DNA from: Rossellomorea marisflavi
Lineage (GTDB): Bacteria; Bacillota; Bacilli; Bacillales; Bacillaceae_B
DNA: 64,000 bases
Reading direction: 5' to 3'
Assembly: GCF_001274775.1 (NCBI RefSeq)
Contig: NZ_LGUE01000006.1
Span: 1-64,000, forward strand
A program made the position numbers and the translations under genes. A model generated the notes under the pieces. That model had not been told where the DNA came from and ran no database searches. It saw only the letters and a program-made list of their open reading frames with translations. Below are positions 1 to 8,751 of the stretch, in pieces (positions within the stretch are counted from its first letter, which is position 1; every line of letters starts with the position of its first letter).

Positions 1-76
1 GAACACGGAAGTTAAGCTCTTCAGCGCCGATGGTAGTTGGGGGATCTCCCCCTGTGAGAGTAGGACGTCGCCAGGC
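1..76 (+). rRNA. rrf: 5S ribosomal RNA, 3' part
   Basis: The window opens inside a 5S rRNA. The segment GAACACGGAAGTTAAGC and the closing GTGAGAGTAGGACG with a final GCCAGGC are the conserved 3' half of Firmicute 5S genes. The 5' half lies outside the window. Two tRNA genes follow on the same strand, so this is the end of an rRNA operon. The exact 3' end is judged from the terminal stem and could be off by a few bases. Confidence 0.93.
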
Positions 77-129
77 AGTTATTTTTATGCATAACCTTTA
101 AGTAGGCTGCATATACTCATTATTATCGT

Positions 130-203
<74 letters not shown>

Positions 204-303
204 TACCATTTTGATTCGTGAGGATCGGGATGTAGTGACACTGATAGCTTGTTTGCTATCGCAAAGCTAATGTTCTTTATTTTCGCTAACGCGAAAAAAA
301 GTT

Positions 304-380
304 GGTCCGGTAGTTCAGTTGGTTAGAATGCCTGCCTGTCACGCAGGAGGTCGCGGGTTCGAGTCCCGTCCGGACCGCCA
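304..380 (+). tRNA. tRNA-Asp (anticodon GTC)
   Basis: Cloverleaf with acceptor stem GGTCCGG / CCGGACC, anticodon GTC in the loop CTGTCAC, T-loop GGTTCGAGTCC and an encoded CCA at 378-380. It is the last gene of the rRNA-tRNA unit. A strong intrinsic terminator follows about 10 bases downstream. Confidence 0.97.
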
Positions 381-391
381 TTTTGTTTTTT

Positions 392-417
392 AAAACGAAT
401 GCAGATTCGTTTTTTTA
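392..417 (+). terminator. Intrinsic terminator after tRNA-Asp
   Basis: A 9-bp stem AAAACGAAT / ATTCGTTTT with loop GCAG is followed by a run of T. It ends the rRNA/tRNA transcript. Confidence 0.88.
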
Positions 418-436
418 TTTTGAATCCTTCTAAGTA

Positions 437-463
437 GACCGCAGTTGCATAGCTGCGGTTTTT
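437..463 (+). terminator. Second intrinsic terminator
   Basis: Stem ACCGCAG / CTGCGGT is followed by TTTTTGTATTTTTT. Together with the preceding hairpin it forms a tandem terminator, common after highly transcribed stable-RNA operons. Confidence 0.8.
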
Positions 464-621
464 GTATTTTTTCGGGATAACCAGGTAGAAATATGAGGGA
501 ACTCGGCGCGTTGGCTTTACTCGATGCGCCCAAAAAGGGTACACTACATATAGAAGATATCCCTTAGGTATTGCAGATCCTAGGGTTTTTTTATACTTAT
601 ACAGATGGTAAGGAGATCATT

Positions 622-1077
622 ATGAGTCAGTTTGAATATATCAGCAGCAATCCTGATGAAACGGGTGTCTTTGCGAAGAGGCTTGCGGGTCTGTTGGCTC
701 CCGGGGATGTCCTGACCCTTGAGGGGGATCTTGGGGCCGGGAAGACGACGTTTACGAAGGGGTTGGCCCTTGGTCTTGGGATCAAGCGGACGGTCAACAG
801 CCCTACCTTCACGATCATCAAGGAATATAAAGGGGACTTGCCCCTTTATCATATGGATGTGTATCGATTGGATGATTCGTTTGAGGACCTTGGCTTTGAC
901 GAGTATTTTGAAGGTGAAGGGGTCACGGTCGTGGAATGGGCTCATCTGATAGAAGATCAGCTGCCGGGAGACCGATTGGCCATCGGCATTTATCGTACCG
1001 GTGATACGGAAAGAAGAATTGTGCTGGAGCCGGTGGGAGATCGGTACCGCAAGCTTTGTGAGGAGATAATGGCATGA
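622..1077 (+). CDS. tsaE: tRNA t6A biosynthesis ATPase TsaE
   Basis: TsaE (YdiB) is the P-loop ATPase that works with TsaB and TsaD to transfer threonylcarbamoyl to A37 of ANN-decoding tRNAs. A Walker A motif GDLGAGKTT lies near residue 35, followed by NSPTFTII and a VVEWAH segment typical of the family. The ATG at 622 is chosen because AAGGAG lies just upstream and because the resulting 151 residues match the family length; an earlier in-frame ATG at 571 has no ribosome site. The stop overlaps the tsaB start (ATGA), so the two are translationally coupled. Confidence 0.95.
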   Translation: MSQFEYISSNPDETGVFAKRLAGLLAPGDVLTLEGDLGAGKTTFTKGLALGLGIKRTVNSPTFTIIKEYKGDLPLYHMDVYRLDDSFEDLGFDEYFEGEGVTVVEWAHLIEDQLPGDRLAIGIYRTGDTERRIVLEPVGDRYRKLCEEIMA

Positions 1078-1775
1078 AGATTTTAGCGATAGATACATCA
1101 AACTTCCCGTTGGGGGTCGCACTGATCGATGAGAATAAGGTGATCGGTGAATATATGACCAATGTGAAACGGAATCATTCCCTGAAGGCGATGCCTGCCG
1201 TGGAGCAGCTTTTGAAGGACTGCGATACCGACGTCAAGGAGTTGACGAAGATCGTCGTGGCGAACGGACCCGGCTCTTATACGGGCGTCAGGATCGGGGT
1301 CACGCTGGCGAAGACGCTTGCCTGGTCTCTTGATATTCCCCTCGTGCCTGTATCAAGCCTGGCTGTGCTTGCTTCATCGGGACGCTACTTCAACGGGTAT
1401 CTTTCCCCGATCTTCGATGCGAGGCGTGGACAGGTTTACACGGGTCTGTACCGTTTCCGGGATGGGAAGCTGGAAAATGTCCTCGAGGACCGGAATGTCA
1501 TGCTGACGGATTGGGTGGAGGAACTCAAGAACTATGAGGGAGAGATCCTGTTCGTCGGGAATGACACCGGTATCCATGCAGAAGCGATACAGGAAGCCCT
1601 TGGTGAAAAGGCGGTGCTCGCACCGTTCGTGAGCCATAACCCGAGGCCGTCGGAGCTTGCCTATATCGGAATGGGCATGGAAGAATCGACGGCCCATGAG
1701 GTGCTGCCGAACTATATCCGGATGGCGGAAGCCGAAGTGAAATGGCTTGAAGCCCAGAAATCTAACGAAGAATAG
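1074..1775 (+). CDS. tsaB: tRNA t6A complex scaffold TsaB
   Basis: TsaB (YdiC/YeaZ) is an ASKHA-fold paralogue of TsaD that dimerises with it and bridges TsaE. The N-terminus ILAIDTSNFPLGVAL and the motif NGPGSYTGVRIG are diagnostic. At 233 residues it has the usual length. It overlaps tsaE by four bases and is followed 12 bases later by rimI, giving the compact tsaE-tsaB-rimI-tsaD operon known in Bacillus. Confidence 0.96.
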   Translation: MKILAIDTSNFPLGVALIDENKVIGEYMTNVKRNHSLKAMPAVEQLLKDCDTDVKELTKIVVANGPGSYTGVRIGVTLAKTLAWSLDIPLVPVSSLAVLASSGRYFNGYLSPIFDARRGQVYTGLYRFRDGKLENVLEDRNVMLTDWVEELKNYEGEILFVGNDTGIHAEAIQEALGEKAVLAPFVSHNPRPSELAYIGMGMEESTAHEVLPNYIRMAEAEVKWLEAQKSNEE

Positions 1776-1787
1776 GACTTGTGCATA

Positions 1788-2225
1788 ATGGAGATACGAT
1801 TTATGACAGTCGATGACGTGGATGCCGTCATGGAAATCGAAGAACAATCCTTCACCGTTCCATGGAGTCGGGAATCCTTCATAAGTGAAATGGAAGAGAA
1901 TCATCTGTCCATGTATATCGTCATTGAAGATGAAGGTAGGATTGCAGGCTACTGTGGCGTATGGATGGTCGTGGATGAAGCACATATCACGAATGTGGCC
2001 GTCCTTCCTTCCCACCGAGGGAAGGGGTACGGGGAGCTTCTCATGCGCAAGATCATGGAGATGGCCATAGAGTCGGGGGCAAGGGTCATGACCCTCGAGG
2101 CCAGGGTGAGCAATGTACCGGCACAAAGCTTATATAGAAAGCTCGGATTCCAGAACGGCGGGATCCGGAAACGATATTATTCTGATAATCAAGAGGATGC
2201 TTTAGTAATGTGGGTGAATTTATGA
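1788..2225 (+). CDS. rimI: Ribosomal-protein alanine N-acetyltransferase RimI
   Basis: A GNAT-fold acetyltransferase of about 145 residues. The acetyl-CoA loop is [15 protein letters not shown], and the C-terminal [18 protein letters not shown] ends in the RimI-type strand DALVMW. RimI family members acetylate N-termini of ribosomal proteins, S18 in E. coli; the Bacillus substrate is not shown by sequence. The ATG at 1788 is preferred over a TTG at 1779 because AGGA sits 10 bases before it. The gene lies between tsaB and tsaD, overlapping the upstream part of tsaD. Confidence 0.93.
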   Translation: MEIRFMTVDDVDAVMEIEEQSFTVPWSRESFISEMEENHLSMYIVIEDEGRIAGYCGVWMVVDEAHITNVAVLPSHRGKGYGELLMRKIMEMAIESGARVMTLEARVSNVPAQSLYRKLGFQNGGIRKRYYSDNQEDALVMWVNL

Positions 2226-3238
2226 TGAAAGATATATTTGTATTAGGAATAGAAACCAGCTGTGATGAAACGGCCGTGTCCATTGTGAAAAATGGAACGG
2301 AGATCGTCAGCAATGTCGTCTCATCACAGATCGAAAGCCATAAGCGTTTCGGCGGCGTCGTCCCGGAGATTGCGTCACGGCATCATGTGGAGCAGGTGAC
2401 GTTTGTCCTCCAGGAAGCCCTCGATCAGGCAGAGATGACAATGGAAGACGTCGATTGCATCGCAGTGACGGAAGGACCGGGTCTGGTAGGCGCACTTCTG
2501 ATCGGGGTCAATGCAGCTAAGGCACTTGCATTCGCCCATAACAAACCGTTGGTCGGTGTCCATCATATTGCCGGGCATATCTATGCCAACCGCCTCATTC
2601 ATGAAATGACGTTCCCCCTCCTCTCCTTGGTTGTATCAGGAGGGCATACGGAGCTTGTCCTCATGAAGGGTCACGGGGAATTTGAAGTGATCGGGGAGAC
2701 GCGTGATGATGCAGCCGGGGAGGCGTATGATAAAGTAGCCCGTACGCTCGGGCTTCCGTACCCCGGTGGGCCCCATATCGACCGCCTGGCCCATGAAGGG
2801 GAGCCGGTCATTGATCTTCCAAGGGCGTGGCTCGAGGAAGGATCCTATGACTTCAGCTTCAGCGGATTGAAGTCGTCCGTGATCAATACCCTCCATAATG
2901 CAAAGCAGAAGGGGAATGAGATCAAGCCGGAGGATCTCGCCGCAAGCTTCCAGGCAAGCGTCATCGATGTACTCGTGACGAAGGCCAAAAAGGCTGTGGA
3001 AGAATACGGTGTGGGACAACTTCTTCTGGCAGGTGGAGTCGCGGCCAACAAGGGGCTGCGCGAGACCTTGGAGAGCATGTTTGACAGCCATGCATGTGAG
3101 CTTATCATCCCGCCCCTGTCCCTGTGTACGGATAATGCGGCCATGATTGCCGCTGCAGGAACCATCCTGTTTGAACAAGGGAAGCGTGGCGGACTGGATA
3201 TGAATGCAAATCCCGGATTGGATCTGGAACAGTTTTAA
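2222..3238 (+). CDS. tsaD: tRNA N6-adenosine threonylcarbamoyltransferase TsaD
   Basis: TsaD (Gcp/YdiE) catalyses the transfer step of t6A formation. Visible marks are the N-terminal [10 protein letters not shown], the metal-binding [10 protein letters not shown] (two His), [10 protein letters not shown] and the C-terminal [14 protein letters not shown] with DNAAMIA. About 338 residues, the family norm. The start is taken as ATG 2222 (ATG 2225 is equally possible) because GGGTGA lies just upstream; an upstream GTG at 2210 overlaps rimI with no ribosome site. It is the last gene of the operon and is followed by a terminator and then the DnaA-box cluster. Confidence 0.96.
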   Translation: MMKDIFVLGIETSCDETAVSIVKNGTEIVSNVVSSQIESHKRFGGVVPEIASRHHVEQVTFVLQEALDQAEMTMEDVDCIAVTEGPGLVGALLIGVNAAKALAFAHNKPLVGVHHIAGHIYANRLIHEMTFPLLSLVVSGGHTELVLMKGHGEFEVIGETRDDAAGEAYDKVARTLGLPYPGGPHIDRLAHEGEPVIDLPRAWLEEGSYDFSFSGLKSSVINTLHNAKQKGNEIKPEDLAASFQASVIDVLVTKAKKAVEEYGVGQLLLAGGVAANKGLRETLESMFDSHACELIIPPLSLCTDNAAMIAAAGTILFEQGKRGGLDMNANPGLDLEQF

Positions 3239-3249
3239 TAAGATTACAC

Positions 3250-3281
3250 CTCGAATGGAATCGTCCGTTCGAGTTTTTTTT
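3250..3281 (+). terminator. Intrinsic terminator of the tsaEB-rimI-tsaD operon
   Basis: Stem CTCGAATGGA / TCCGTTCGAG (one G-T pair), loop ATCG, then eight T. Confidence 0.88.
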
Positions 3282-3309
3282 ATTGGGAACGTACGTTTTA
3301 TCAACAGTC

Positions 3310-3491
3310 TGTGGATAATTTGGGGATAAGTAGTGCGTAAGATGTGAATGGCTTGTGAAAAACAGATGTGGATATGTAGAATTTGGAATGTGGATAATGT
3401 GGATAAAACAACCGATAATTGTGGATAATGTGGAAAAGGTTTGTGGATATAGAAATGACGAGGGTGGAAATGTGGATAATCATGTGGATGA
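3310..3491 (+). promoter_or_regulatory. DnaA-box cluster behind tsaD
   Basis: Within 182 bases, five exact copies of TGTGGATAA (reverse complement of the DnaA box TTATCCACA) occur at 3310, 3389, 3398, 3420 and 3471. Five copies with one change occur at 3321, 3367, 3429, 3442 and 3483. All point the same way and some abut directly. No coding sequence is present. B. subtilis is known to carry DnaA-box clusters away from oriC that titrate DnaA, one of them near gcp (tsaD), so this is probably the conserved equivalent. Confidence 0.85.
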
Positions 3492-3561
3492 ATAGTGGAG
3501 GGTTTTTTCTGAAAGAAGTTCTTCCTTTTGTTTACCCGTTTTTACCGTCCCACTAACCAAA

Positions 3562-3598
3562 GAAGCGGTTCAAGGTCTTTTCAACCTTGAACCGCTTC
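3562..3598 (-). terminator. Terminator of the ABC-F gene
   Basis: A 15-bp perfect stem GAAGCGGTTCAAGGT / ACCTTGAACCGCTTC lies just beyond the stop of the minus-strand ABC-F gene. The following minus-strand tail TTTGGTTAG is only weakly T-rich. Confidence 0.7.
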
Positions 3599-3602
3599 CG
3601 TC

Positions 3603-5534
3603 TTACTCTTCCACTAATTCCTCAAGCTCTGTCCATTCTTCTAAAAGGACATCCAATTCTTCTTTCGCAAGGGTCAGTTCATCATTCAGGGTCTGAACCC
3701 GTTCGTGATCTTGGAAGATATCCGGATCGCACAGGAGGGTTTCCTTTTCTTCTATGGAACCTTCCAGTACGGTCATCTTCTCTTCGATCTCTTCGATTCG
3801 CCGTTTTCGTTGACGCTCAAGCTTCTTGGCTTCTTTATCGATCTTGTGCGACTGCTTCTGCTGTGTAGCCTTGACCGGTTCTGCATTGGTCTGTTCCAGG
3901 GCGGCGAGCTCTTCCTGCTCCTCGAGTTTATGGAGATAGTAATCGTAATCCCCGAGGTATTCAGTGGATCCGCCTGTGGATAGCTCAATCACCTTGGTGG
4001 CGATGCGATTGATGAAGTAGCGGTCATGGGATACGAACAGGATCGTGCCCGGGTAGTCGATCAGGGCGTTCTCGAGCACCTCTTTGCTGTCCAGGTCGAG
4101 ATGGTTCGTCGGCTCATCGAGGATGAGGACGTTGCCCTTTTCCATCATCATCTTGGAGAGGGCGAGGCGGGCCTTTTCCCCTCCGCTCAGGGTGTTGACG
4201 GGCTTCAGGACGTCTTCACCCGTGAACAGGAAGTTCCCGAGGACCGTCCTGATCTCTTTTTCGTTCCTCATCGGGTATTCATCCCATAGTTCATTGAGGA
4301 CCGTCTTGTTGGATGAAAGATCCGCTTGCTGCTGATCATAGTAGGAGATGGATACATTGGATCCGAATTTGAAATCCCCGCTCAATGACTGCAGTTTGTT
4401 GACCAGGGTCTTGAGGAGCGTGGACTTCCCGATCCCGTTCGGTCCGACAAGGGCGATGCTGTCCCCTTTCTTGATGGAGAAGTCGATATGGGAGGCGATG
4501 GCTTCCCCGTCCTCGTACCCGATGGTGAGATCATTGACGTGAAGGACGTCATTCCCACTCGGACGATCGATCTGGAAGGCGAAGGACGCCGATTTTTCGT
4601 CACCCTGGGGCCTGTCCATGAGATCCATGCGCTCAAGTTTTTTCCGCCTGCTCTGAGCCATCTTTGTGGTGGAGGCACGGGCGATGTTGCGCTGGATGAA
4701 GTCCTCGAGCTTTGCTACCTCCTGCTGCTGGCGCTCATAGAGCTTAAGGTCCTTCTCATAATCCAGTGCCTTTTGCTCGAGGTACTTGCTATAGTTCCCC
4801 ACGAACTTCTTGCTCCGGTTCCGGGAGATCTCATACACCTGGTTGACGACGTTATCCAGGAAGTAGCGGTCATGGGAAACGATGAGCACGGCACCCGGAT
4901 ATCCTTGAAGATATCCTTCCAGCCAGGAAAGCGTCTCGATGTCCAGATGGTTCGTCGGTTCATCAAGGATCAGGATGTCGGGCTTGGTCAGGAGGAGCTT
5001 CGCAAGGGCGAGACGGGTCTTCTGTCCGCCGGAAAGGGTGGAAATCTTCGTCCCATGGTCGAAGGAAGCGAAATTCAACCCGTGGAGGACGGAGCGGATA
5101 TCGGCTTCATACTGATAGCCACCGGACTCCTTGAAGGTGACTTGAAGCTCGTCGTATTCCTTCAGTACCCGCTGATAGCGATCTTCATCTTCATAGACGG
5201 ACGGGTCCGCCATCTCCGCTTCCAACCTTCTAAGCTGCTTTTCCTGTTGAAGGAGGTGTTCGAATACGGTCAGCATCTCGTCCCATATGGAAAGCTCCGA
5301 CTCAAGGCCGGTGTTCTGGGCCAGGTAGCCGATGCTCACACCCTTGGGCTTCGTGATCTCACCGGAGTCATGGGACAACTGGCCGGCGATGATCTTCAAG
5401 AGGGTCGATTTGCCGGCACCATTACGGCCGACGAGGGCGACCCGATCCCTGGTTTGGATCTCCAATTTGATATTGGTCAATATATTATCTGCACCAAAAT
5501 TTTTGGTCAGCTGATTCACTTGCAATAGAATCAT
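3603..5534 (-). CDS. ydiF: ABC-F family ATPase (YdiF-like)
   Basis: Soluble protein of 643 residues with two ABC domains and no membrane segment. Domain 1 has Walker A GRNGAGKS, signature LSGGQKTRLALAK and Walker B ILILDEPTNHLD. A charged linker follows. Domain 2 has GPNGIGKS, LSGGEKARLALSK and a second LILDEPTNHLD. The C-terminus (about 545-643) is a Lys/Glu-rich coiled coil. ABC-F proteins bind the ribosomal E site; the role of YdiF itself is not established. The position between tsaD and rex matches B. subtilis ydiF. It is transcribed opposite to its neighbours. Confidence 0.93.
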   Translation of the reverse strand: MILLQVNQLTKNFGADNILTNIKLEIQTRDRVALVGRNGAGKSTLLKIIAGQLSHDSGEITKPKGVSIGYLAQNTGLESELSIWDEMLTVFEHLLQQEKQLRRLEAEMADPSVYEDEDRYQRVLKEYDELQVTFKESGGYQYEADIRSVLHGLNFASFDHGTKISTLSGGQKTRLALAKLLLTKPDILILDEPTNHLDIETLSWLEGYLQGYPGAVLIVSHDRYFLDNVVNQVYEISRNRSKKFVGNYSKYLEQKALDYEKDLKLYERQQQEVAKLEDFIQRNIARASTTKMAQSRRKKLERMDLMDRPQGDEKSASFAFQIDRPSGNDVLHVNDLTIGYEDGEAIASHIDFSIKKGDSIALVGPNGIGKSTLLKTLVNKLQSLSGDFKFGSNVSISYYDQQQADLSSNKTVLNELWDEYPMRNEKEIRTVLGNFLFTGEDVLKPVNTLSGGEKARLALSKMMMEKGNVLILDEPTNHLDLDSKEVLENALIDYPGTILFVSHDRYFINRIATKVIELSTGGSTEYLGDYDYYLHKLEEQEELAALEQTNAEPVKATQQKQSHKIDKEAKKLERQRKRRIEEIEEKMTVLEGSIEEKETLLCDPDIFQDHERVQTLNDELTLAKEELDVLLEEWTELEELVEE

Positions 5535-5684
5535 GTCGGTTCACCTCTGTTTCATTAGTGCTAGTGTACCGTATTTCCCATGTGGACGGCAATAAAAGGG
5601 GAGGAACTATGACTATTAATCTGGATACAAATAGGATAGAATAGAGTGTATGATGGAAAATAGATAAAAGATATACCTTCTTTT

Positions 5685-5698
5685 TGGAAGCGCTGACA
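5685..5698 (+). promoter_or_regulatory. cre-like site upstream of rex
   Basis: TGGAAGCGCTGACA fits the catabolite-responsive element consensus TGNAANCGNWNNCA at every defined position and is nearly palindromic. It lies 45-58 bases before the rex start. CcpA control of rex here is inference. Confidence 0.5.
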
Positions 5699-5742
5699 GA
5701 CCAAAAGGAAGAGGGTTTATAAGATGTGGGGGAATACAAAAG

Positions 5743-6420
5743 ATGAATCAGGAAACAACGAAAATTCCACAGGCAACGGCCAAACGCCTTCCGCTATACT
5801 ACCGCTTCATCAAGAATCTATATGCTTCCGGTAAGCAGCGGGTATCGTCGAAGGAGTTAAGCGAAGCCGTGAAAGTGGATTCCGCGACCATCCGGAGGGA
5901 TTTCTCCTATTTTGGGGCGTTAGGGAAGAAGGGCTATGGGTATAATGTGAATTATCTCTTATCCTTTTTCAGGGAAACGCTTGACCAGGATGAACTAACG
6001 AAGGTCGTATTGATCGGCGTGGGGAATCTCGGAACGGCTTTTCTTCATTACAATTTCATAAAGAATAACAATACAAAGATCGAAATGGCCTTCGAGGTGG
6101 ATGAATCGAAGGTGGGGACGGAAATCAGCGATGTGCCCGTCCACCATATGGATGAGCTGGAGGAGAAGCTGAAGGGGATGGATATCGAAGTCGCGATCCT
6201 GACCGTGCCGGCCTCATCTGCTCAAAATATCACAGATCGCCTTGTGTCTTCGAAGATCAAGGGGATCCTGAACTTCACACCTGCACGCCTGACGGTTCCT
6301 GATCATATCAGGGTCCATCATATCGATCTGGCAGTGGAACTTCAGTCACTCGTCTATTTCCTCAAGCATTACTCAGGGGAAGACACGGAAATGTCACAAG
6401 ATGGAATCGTAACGGAATAG
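5743..6420 (+). CDS. rex: Redox-sensing transcriptional repressor Rex
   Basis: Rex senses the NADH/NAD+ ratio and represses fermentation and respiration genes. The N-terminal winged helix (about 1-80) holds [20 protein letters not shown] followed by [14 protein letters not shown]. The Rossmann domain begins [16 protein letters not shown] with the GxGxxG fingerprint, and a C-terminal swap helix ([13 protein letters not shown]) follows. It has 225 residues, slightly longer than B. subtilis Rex. The ATG at 5743 has GGGGGAA upstream. It is followed by tatA-tatC, as in B. subtilis ydiH. Confidence 0.96.
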   Translation: MNQETTKIPQATAKRLPLYYRFIKNLYASGKQRVSSKELSEAVKVDSATIRRDFSYFGALGKKGYGYNVNYLLSFFRETLDQDELTKVVLIGVGNLGTAFLHYNFIKNNNTKIEMAFEVDESKVGTEISDVPVHHMDELEEKLKGMDIEVAILTVPASSAQNITDRLVSSKIKGILNFTPARLTVPDHIRVHHIDLAVELQSLVYFLKHYSGEDTEMSQDGIVTE

Positions 6421-6474
6421 AAAATTCTGACCATTTGCGTTATGATAGAAGCATATAAGGGGAGGTGTCTCATT

Positions 6475-6645
6475 ATGGTAGGTCCTGGAAGTATGGTGCT
6501 GATTGCAGTGGTGGCCCTTTTGATTTTCGGCCCGAAAAAATTACCGGAGCTTGGGAAAGCAGCCGGCAATACACTACGTGAATTCAAGAACGCAACTAAA
6601 GGCTTAGCGGATGATGAAGACGATAAGAACAAAAGTGCCAAGTAA
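6475..6645 (+). CDS. tatA: Sec-independent translocase subunit TatA
   Basis: A 56-residue TatA of the TatAy type. It has one N-terminal membrane helix (SMVLIAVVALLIFGPKKLPE), the FGPKKLPELG hinge, an amphipathic helix GKAAGNTLREFKNA and an acidic tail. It forms the pore of the twin-arginine translocase with TatC. The ATG at 6475 has AGGGGAGG eight bases upstream; the earlier ATG 6442 would add a non-family leader. tatC begins 15 bases after the stop. Confidence 0.95.
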   Translation: MVGPGSMVLIAVVALLIFGPKKLPELGKAAGNTLREFKNATKGLADDEDDKNKSAK

Positions 6646-6660
6646 AGTAGGATGAACGCC

Positions 6661-7443
6661 ATGAGTCAAACCCAAAAGGATATGACAGTCTTTGAGCATA
6701 TAGGAGAATTGCAGAAACGACTCATGTTTGTAGTCGTTTTCTTCTTGTTAGCCGTTGTGGCAAGCTTCTTCCTTGCCGAACCGCTCATCAAGTATCTGCA
6801 GCATGCGGACGAAGCGAAAGAAATGACGATGAATGCCTTCCGCGTGACGGATCCCCTGAAGATCTACATGGAGATGATCATGTTCATCGCGGTCATCATG
6901 ACGTCACCCGTCATCCTTTATCAGGTGTGGTCCTTCGTGTCGCCTGGTCTTTATGACAAGGAGCGGAAGGTGACCCTGAGCTACATACCGGTATCGGTCC
7001 TCTTGTTCCTCGGTGGACTGGCATTCTCCTATTTCATCCTGTTCCCGTATGTTGTGTCGTTCATGATGCGGCTATCAGGCGATCTCGATATCCAGCAGGT
7101 GATCGGGATCAACGAGTACTTCCAATTCCTCTTCCAGATTACGATCCCATTCGGCCTGCTGTTCCAGCTGCCTGTGGTGATGCTGTTTCTGACGAGGCTC
7201 GGGATCATCACACCGATGATGATGGCGAAGGCGAGGAAAGCGGCTTACTTCGTGCTATTGGTGATTGCCGCCTTCATCACGCCTCCGGACATCGTCTCCC
7301 ATATGATGGTGACCCTCCCGCTCCTTCTTCTCTATGAGATCAGCATAGGGATCTCACGGATCGGATATAAGAAGTATCTCCAGGCAGAGCAGCAGATGGA
7401 AATCGAACGCGTGCAAGAAGAACTCAATCAACGCAAAGGCTGA
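6661..7443 (+). CDS. tatC: Sec-independent translocase subunit TatC
   Basis: The polytopic Tat receptor, about 260 residues, which recognises twin-arginine signal peptides of folded proteins. It opens with the family motif FEHIGELQKRL and has six hydrophobic helices, including FVSPGLYDKER before helix 2 and the conserved FAFITPPD-like stretch (IAAFITPPDIVS). ATG 6661 is chosen because AGTAGGA lies 9 bases upstream; ATG 6652 is also possible. With TatA it makes the minimal TatAC system usual in Bacillus. Confidence 0.96.
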   Translation: MSQTQKDMTVFEHIGELQKRLMFVVVFFLLAVVASFFLAEPLIKYLQHADEAKEMTMNAFRVTDPLKIYMEMIMFIAVIMTSPVILYQVWSFVSPGLYDKERKVTLSYIPVSVLLFLGGLAFSYFILFPYVVSFMMRLSGDLDIQQVIGINEYFQFLFQITIPFGLLFQLPVVMLFLTRLGIITPMMMAKARKAAYFVLLVIAAFITPPDIVSHMMVTLPLLLLYEISIGISRIGYKKYLQAEQQMEIERVQEELNQRKG

Positions 7444-7450
7444 TACAGCC

Positions 7451-7512
7451 AAAAAAACCGGAACCACCCGATCTTCATGGAAACGAAGTCGGATGGATCC
7501 GGTTTTTGTTTT
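7451..7512. terminator. Bidirectional terminator between tatC and ydiK
   Basis: Outer arms AAAAAACCGGA / TCCGGTTTTTG enclose a further imperfect stem. A runs on the left and T runs on the right allow it to serve both converging genes. Confidence 0.8.
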
Positions 7513-7519
7513 AAGCGGC

Positions 7520-7726
7520 TTATTTCTTCTGGTTGAGCTGTTGCTTGATCCTGAAGTGGAGCAGGACCATGCGTATACCCGAACCGAAGTCCAGTGTGGC
7601 GAGGAAGATCAGCAGATAAGTGAAGAATCCCCAGCCTGTATCCTGGACTGTGTGGATGGCAAAATAGGTGAACAGCACCCCAAGAAGAATGTAAATCACG
7701 CCGGAGAAGAGGGGTGATCGTCTCAT
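7520..7726 (-). CDS. ydiK: Small membrane protein YdiK
   Basis: A 68-residue protein starting MRRSPLFSGVIYILLGVLF with two hydrophobic helices (about 8-25 and 35-55) and a basic C-terminus RIKQQLNQKK. Both sequence and location match B. subtilis YdiK. It starts at the stop of ydiL and is co-transcribed with it on the minus strand. Function unknown; the strict pairing with a CPBP protease suggests a partner role (inference). Confidence 0.85.
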   Translation of the reverse strand: MRRSPLFSGVIYILLGVLFTYFAIHTVQDTGWGFFTYLLIFLATLDFGSGIRMVLLHFRIKQQLNQKK

Positions 7727-8469
7727 TATAGGAAACCTCCAATAAATCCTTGTATTTTTTCAGCTTCATTCATGATCTTTTCAATTTCATCCCGGTAGAC
7801 GGTCTGCATGATGACCACCATCGTATTCATGGCCACATGGGCGCAGATCGGCACGAGGATCCGTTTCGTTCGTACATATAGGAAGGCAAACGTGAAGCCC
7901 ATGGCAGAGTACAGGATCACATGTACCGGCTCGAAGTGGGCAAGGGCGAAGATCACGGAGCTGATCAATGCGGCGAAGAAAAAGTTCATTCGCTGATAGA
8001 GTGCCCCAAAAATGATCTTCCTGAACACGATTTCCTCCAGGATCGGCCCGATGATGGCGACGACGATCATGGCAAGGGGGACATTGTCCACGATGCCCAT
8101 GATGTTCTGCGTGTTTTCAGAACCGGCCTGGATGCCGAGGAGGGTCTCGATCTGGATGGCGATGGCTTGTGCGAAGAACGCCATGAAGATCCCGACAACG
8201 GCCCAGACGATGGAGATCCCGGCGCCTGCAGGGGCAGAACGCTCGAGCTTAAGTTTCGATGGTGAGCTTTTTCTCAGGATGAGCAGGACGATGATCAAGG
8301 TCGCGGCAAAGCTGAAGATCAGCCAGGAACCGACGGCCACCTGCTGCATGTATTCTCTAGTCTGTCCAAACACTTCAGTGCCGGCCTTATAAAACAGGAG
8401 CGGTCCAACCGCACCGGCGAGCTGCATGACAATATAGGCGATCAAAATGTATCCATAATGTTTATTCAA
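7726..8469 (-). CDS. ydiL: CPBP-family intramembrane metalloprotease YdiL
   Basis: A polytopic protein of 247 residues with about six to seven hydrophobic helices. The CPBP (Abi) motifs are present: EEIVFRKIIFG (EExxxR) near residue 147 and the downstream histidine motif HFEP. A third His (HVAMNTM) lies in a later helix. The family includes CAAX prenyl proteases and putative bacteriocin-immunity proteins. The gene lies between ydiK and the divergent groESL promoter, exactly as in B. subtilis. Confidence 0.9.
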   Translation of the reverse strand: MNKHYGYILIAYIVMQLAGAVGPLLFYKAGTEVFGQTREYMQQVAVGSWLIFSFAATLIIVLLILRKSSPSKLKLERSAPAGAGISIVWAVVGIFMAFFAQAIAIQIETLLGIQAGSENTQNIMGIVDNVPLAMIVVAIIGPILEEIVFRKIIFGALYQRMNFFFAALISSVIFALAHFEPVHVILYSAMGFTFAFLYVRTKRILVPICAHVAMNTMVVIMQTVYRDEIEKIMNEAEKIQGFIGGFL

Positions 8470-8649
8470 CGTTTTATCTCCTTTTAAGCAAGCCTTAGGC
8501 CTGACAGGACAGACCCTTGTACAATTCTACTAATAAATGCGGAACTGTTCAAATCTCACGGTCATGGGAATATTGCCGGGAATCGCCACATAGGATAGTG
8601 AGGTGTGAAAAAAGGGGGAAAATGACGAAAAAATTTTTAAGCAGGACTC

Positions 8650-8678
8650 TTGCAAAATGAAAACGAATTATTTAATAT
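8650..8678 (+). promoter_or_regulatory. Sigma-A promoter of groESL
   Basis: -35 TTGCAA (8650-8655) and -10 TAATAT (8673-8678) are separated by 17 bases. The expected start is just before the CIRCE operator. Confidence 0.8.
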
Positions 8679-8688
8679 AATAACTGTG

Positions 8689-8715
8689 TTAGCACTCATA
8701 GTGAGCGAGTGCTAA
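8689..8715 (+). promoter_or_regulatory. CIRCE operator (HrcA binding site)
   Basis: TTAGCACTC - 9 bases - GAGTGCTAA is a perfect CIRCE inverted repeat, placed at the transcription start of groES. HrcA represses groESL here until heat shock. Confidence 0.97.
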
Positions 8716-8751
8716 AAACCAATCTACATATTTTCAAGGAGGTTGTTTCAC

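Noticed and set aside
1374-2126. Long antisense frame opposite tsaB and rimI
   Set aside because: It mirrors strongly coding sense genes, has no ribosome site and resembles no family; similar shadows opposite ABC-F, groEL, tkt and alaX were dropped for the same reason.
5600-5742. Rex autoregulatory operator upstream of rex
   Set aside because: No TTGTGA-N6-TCACAA-type site is visible in the upstream region.
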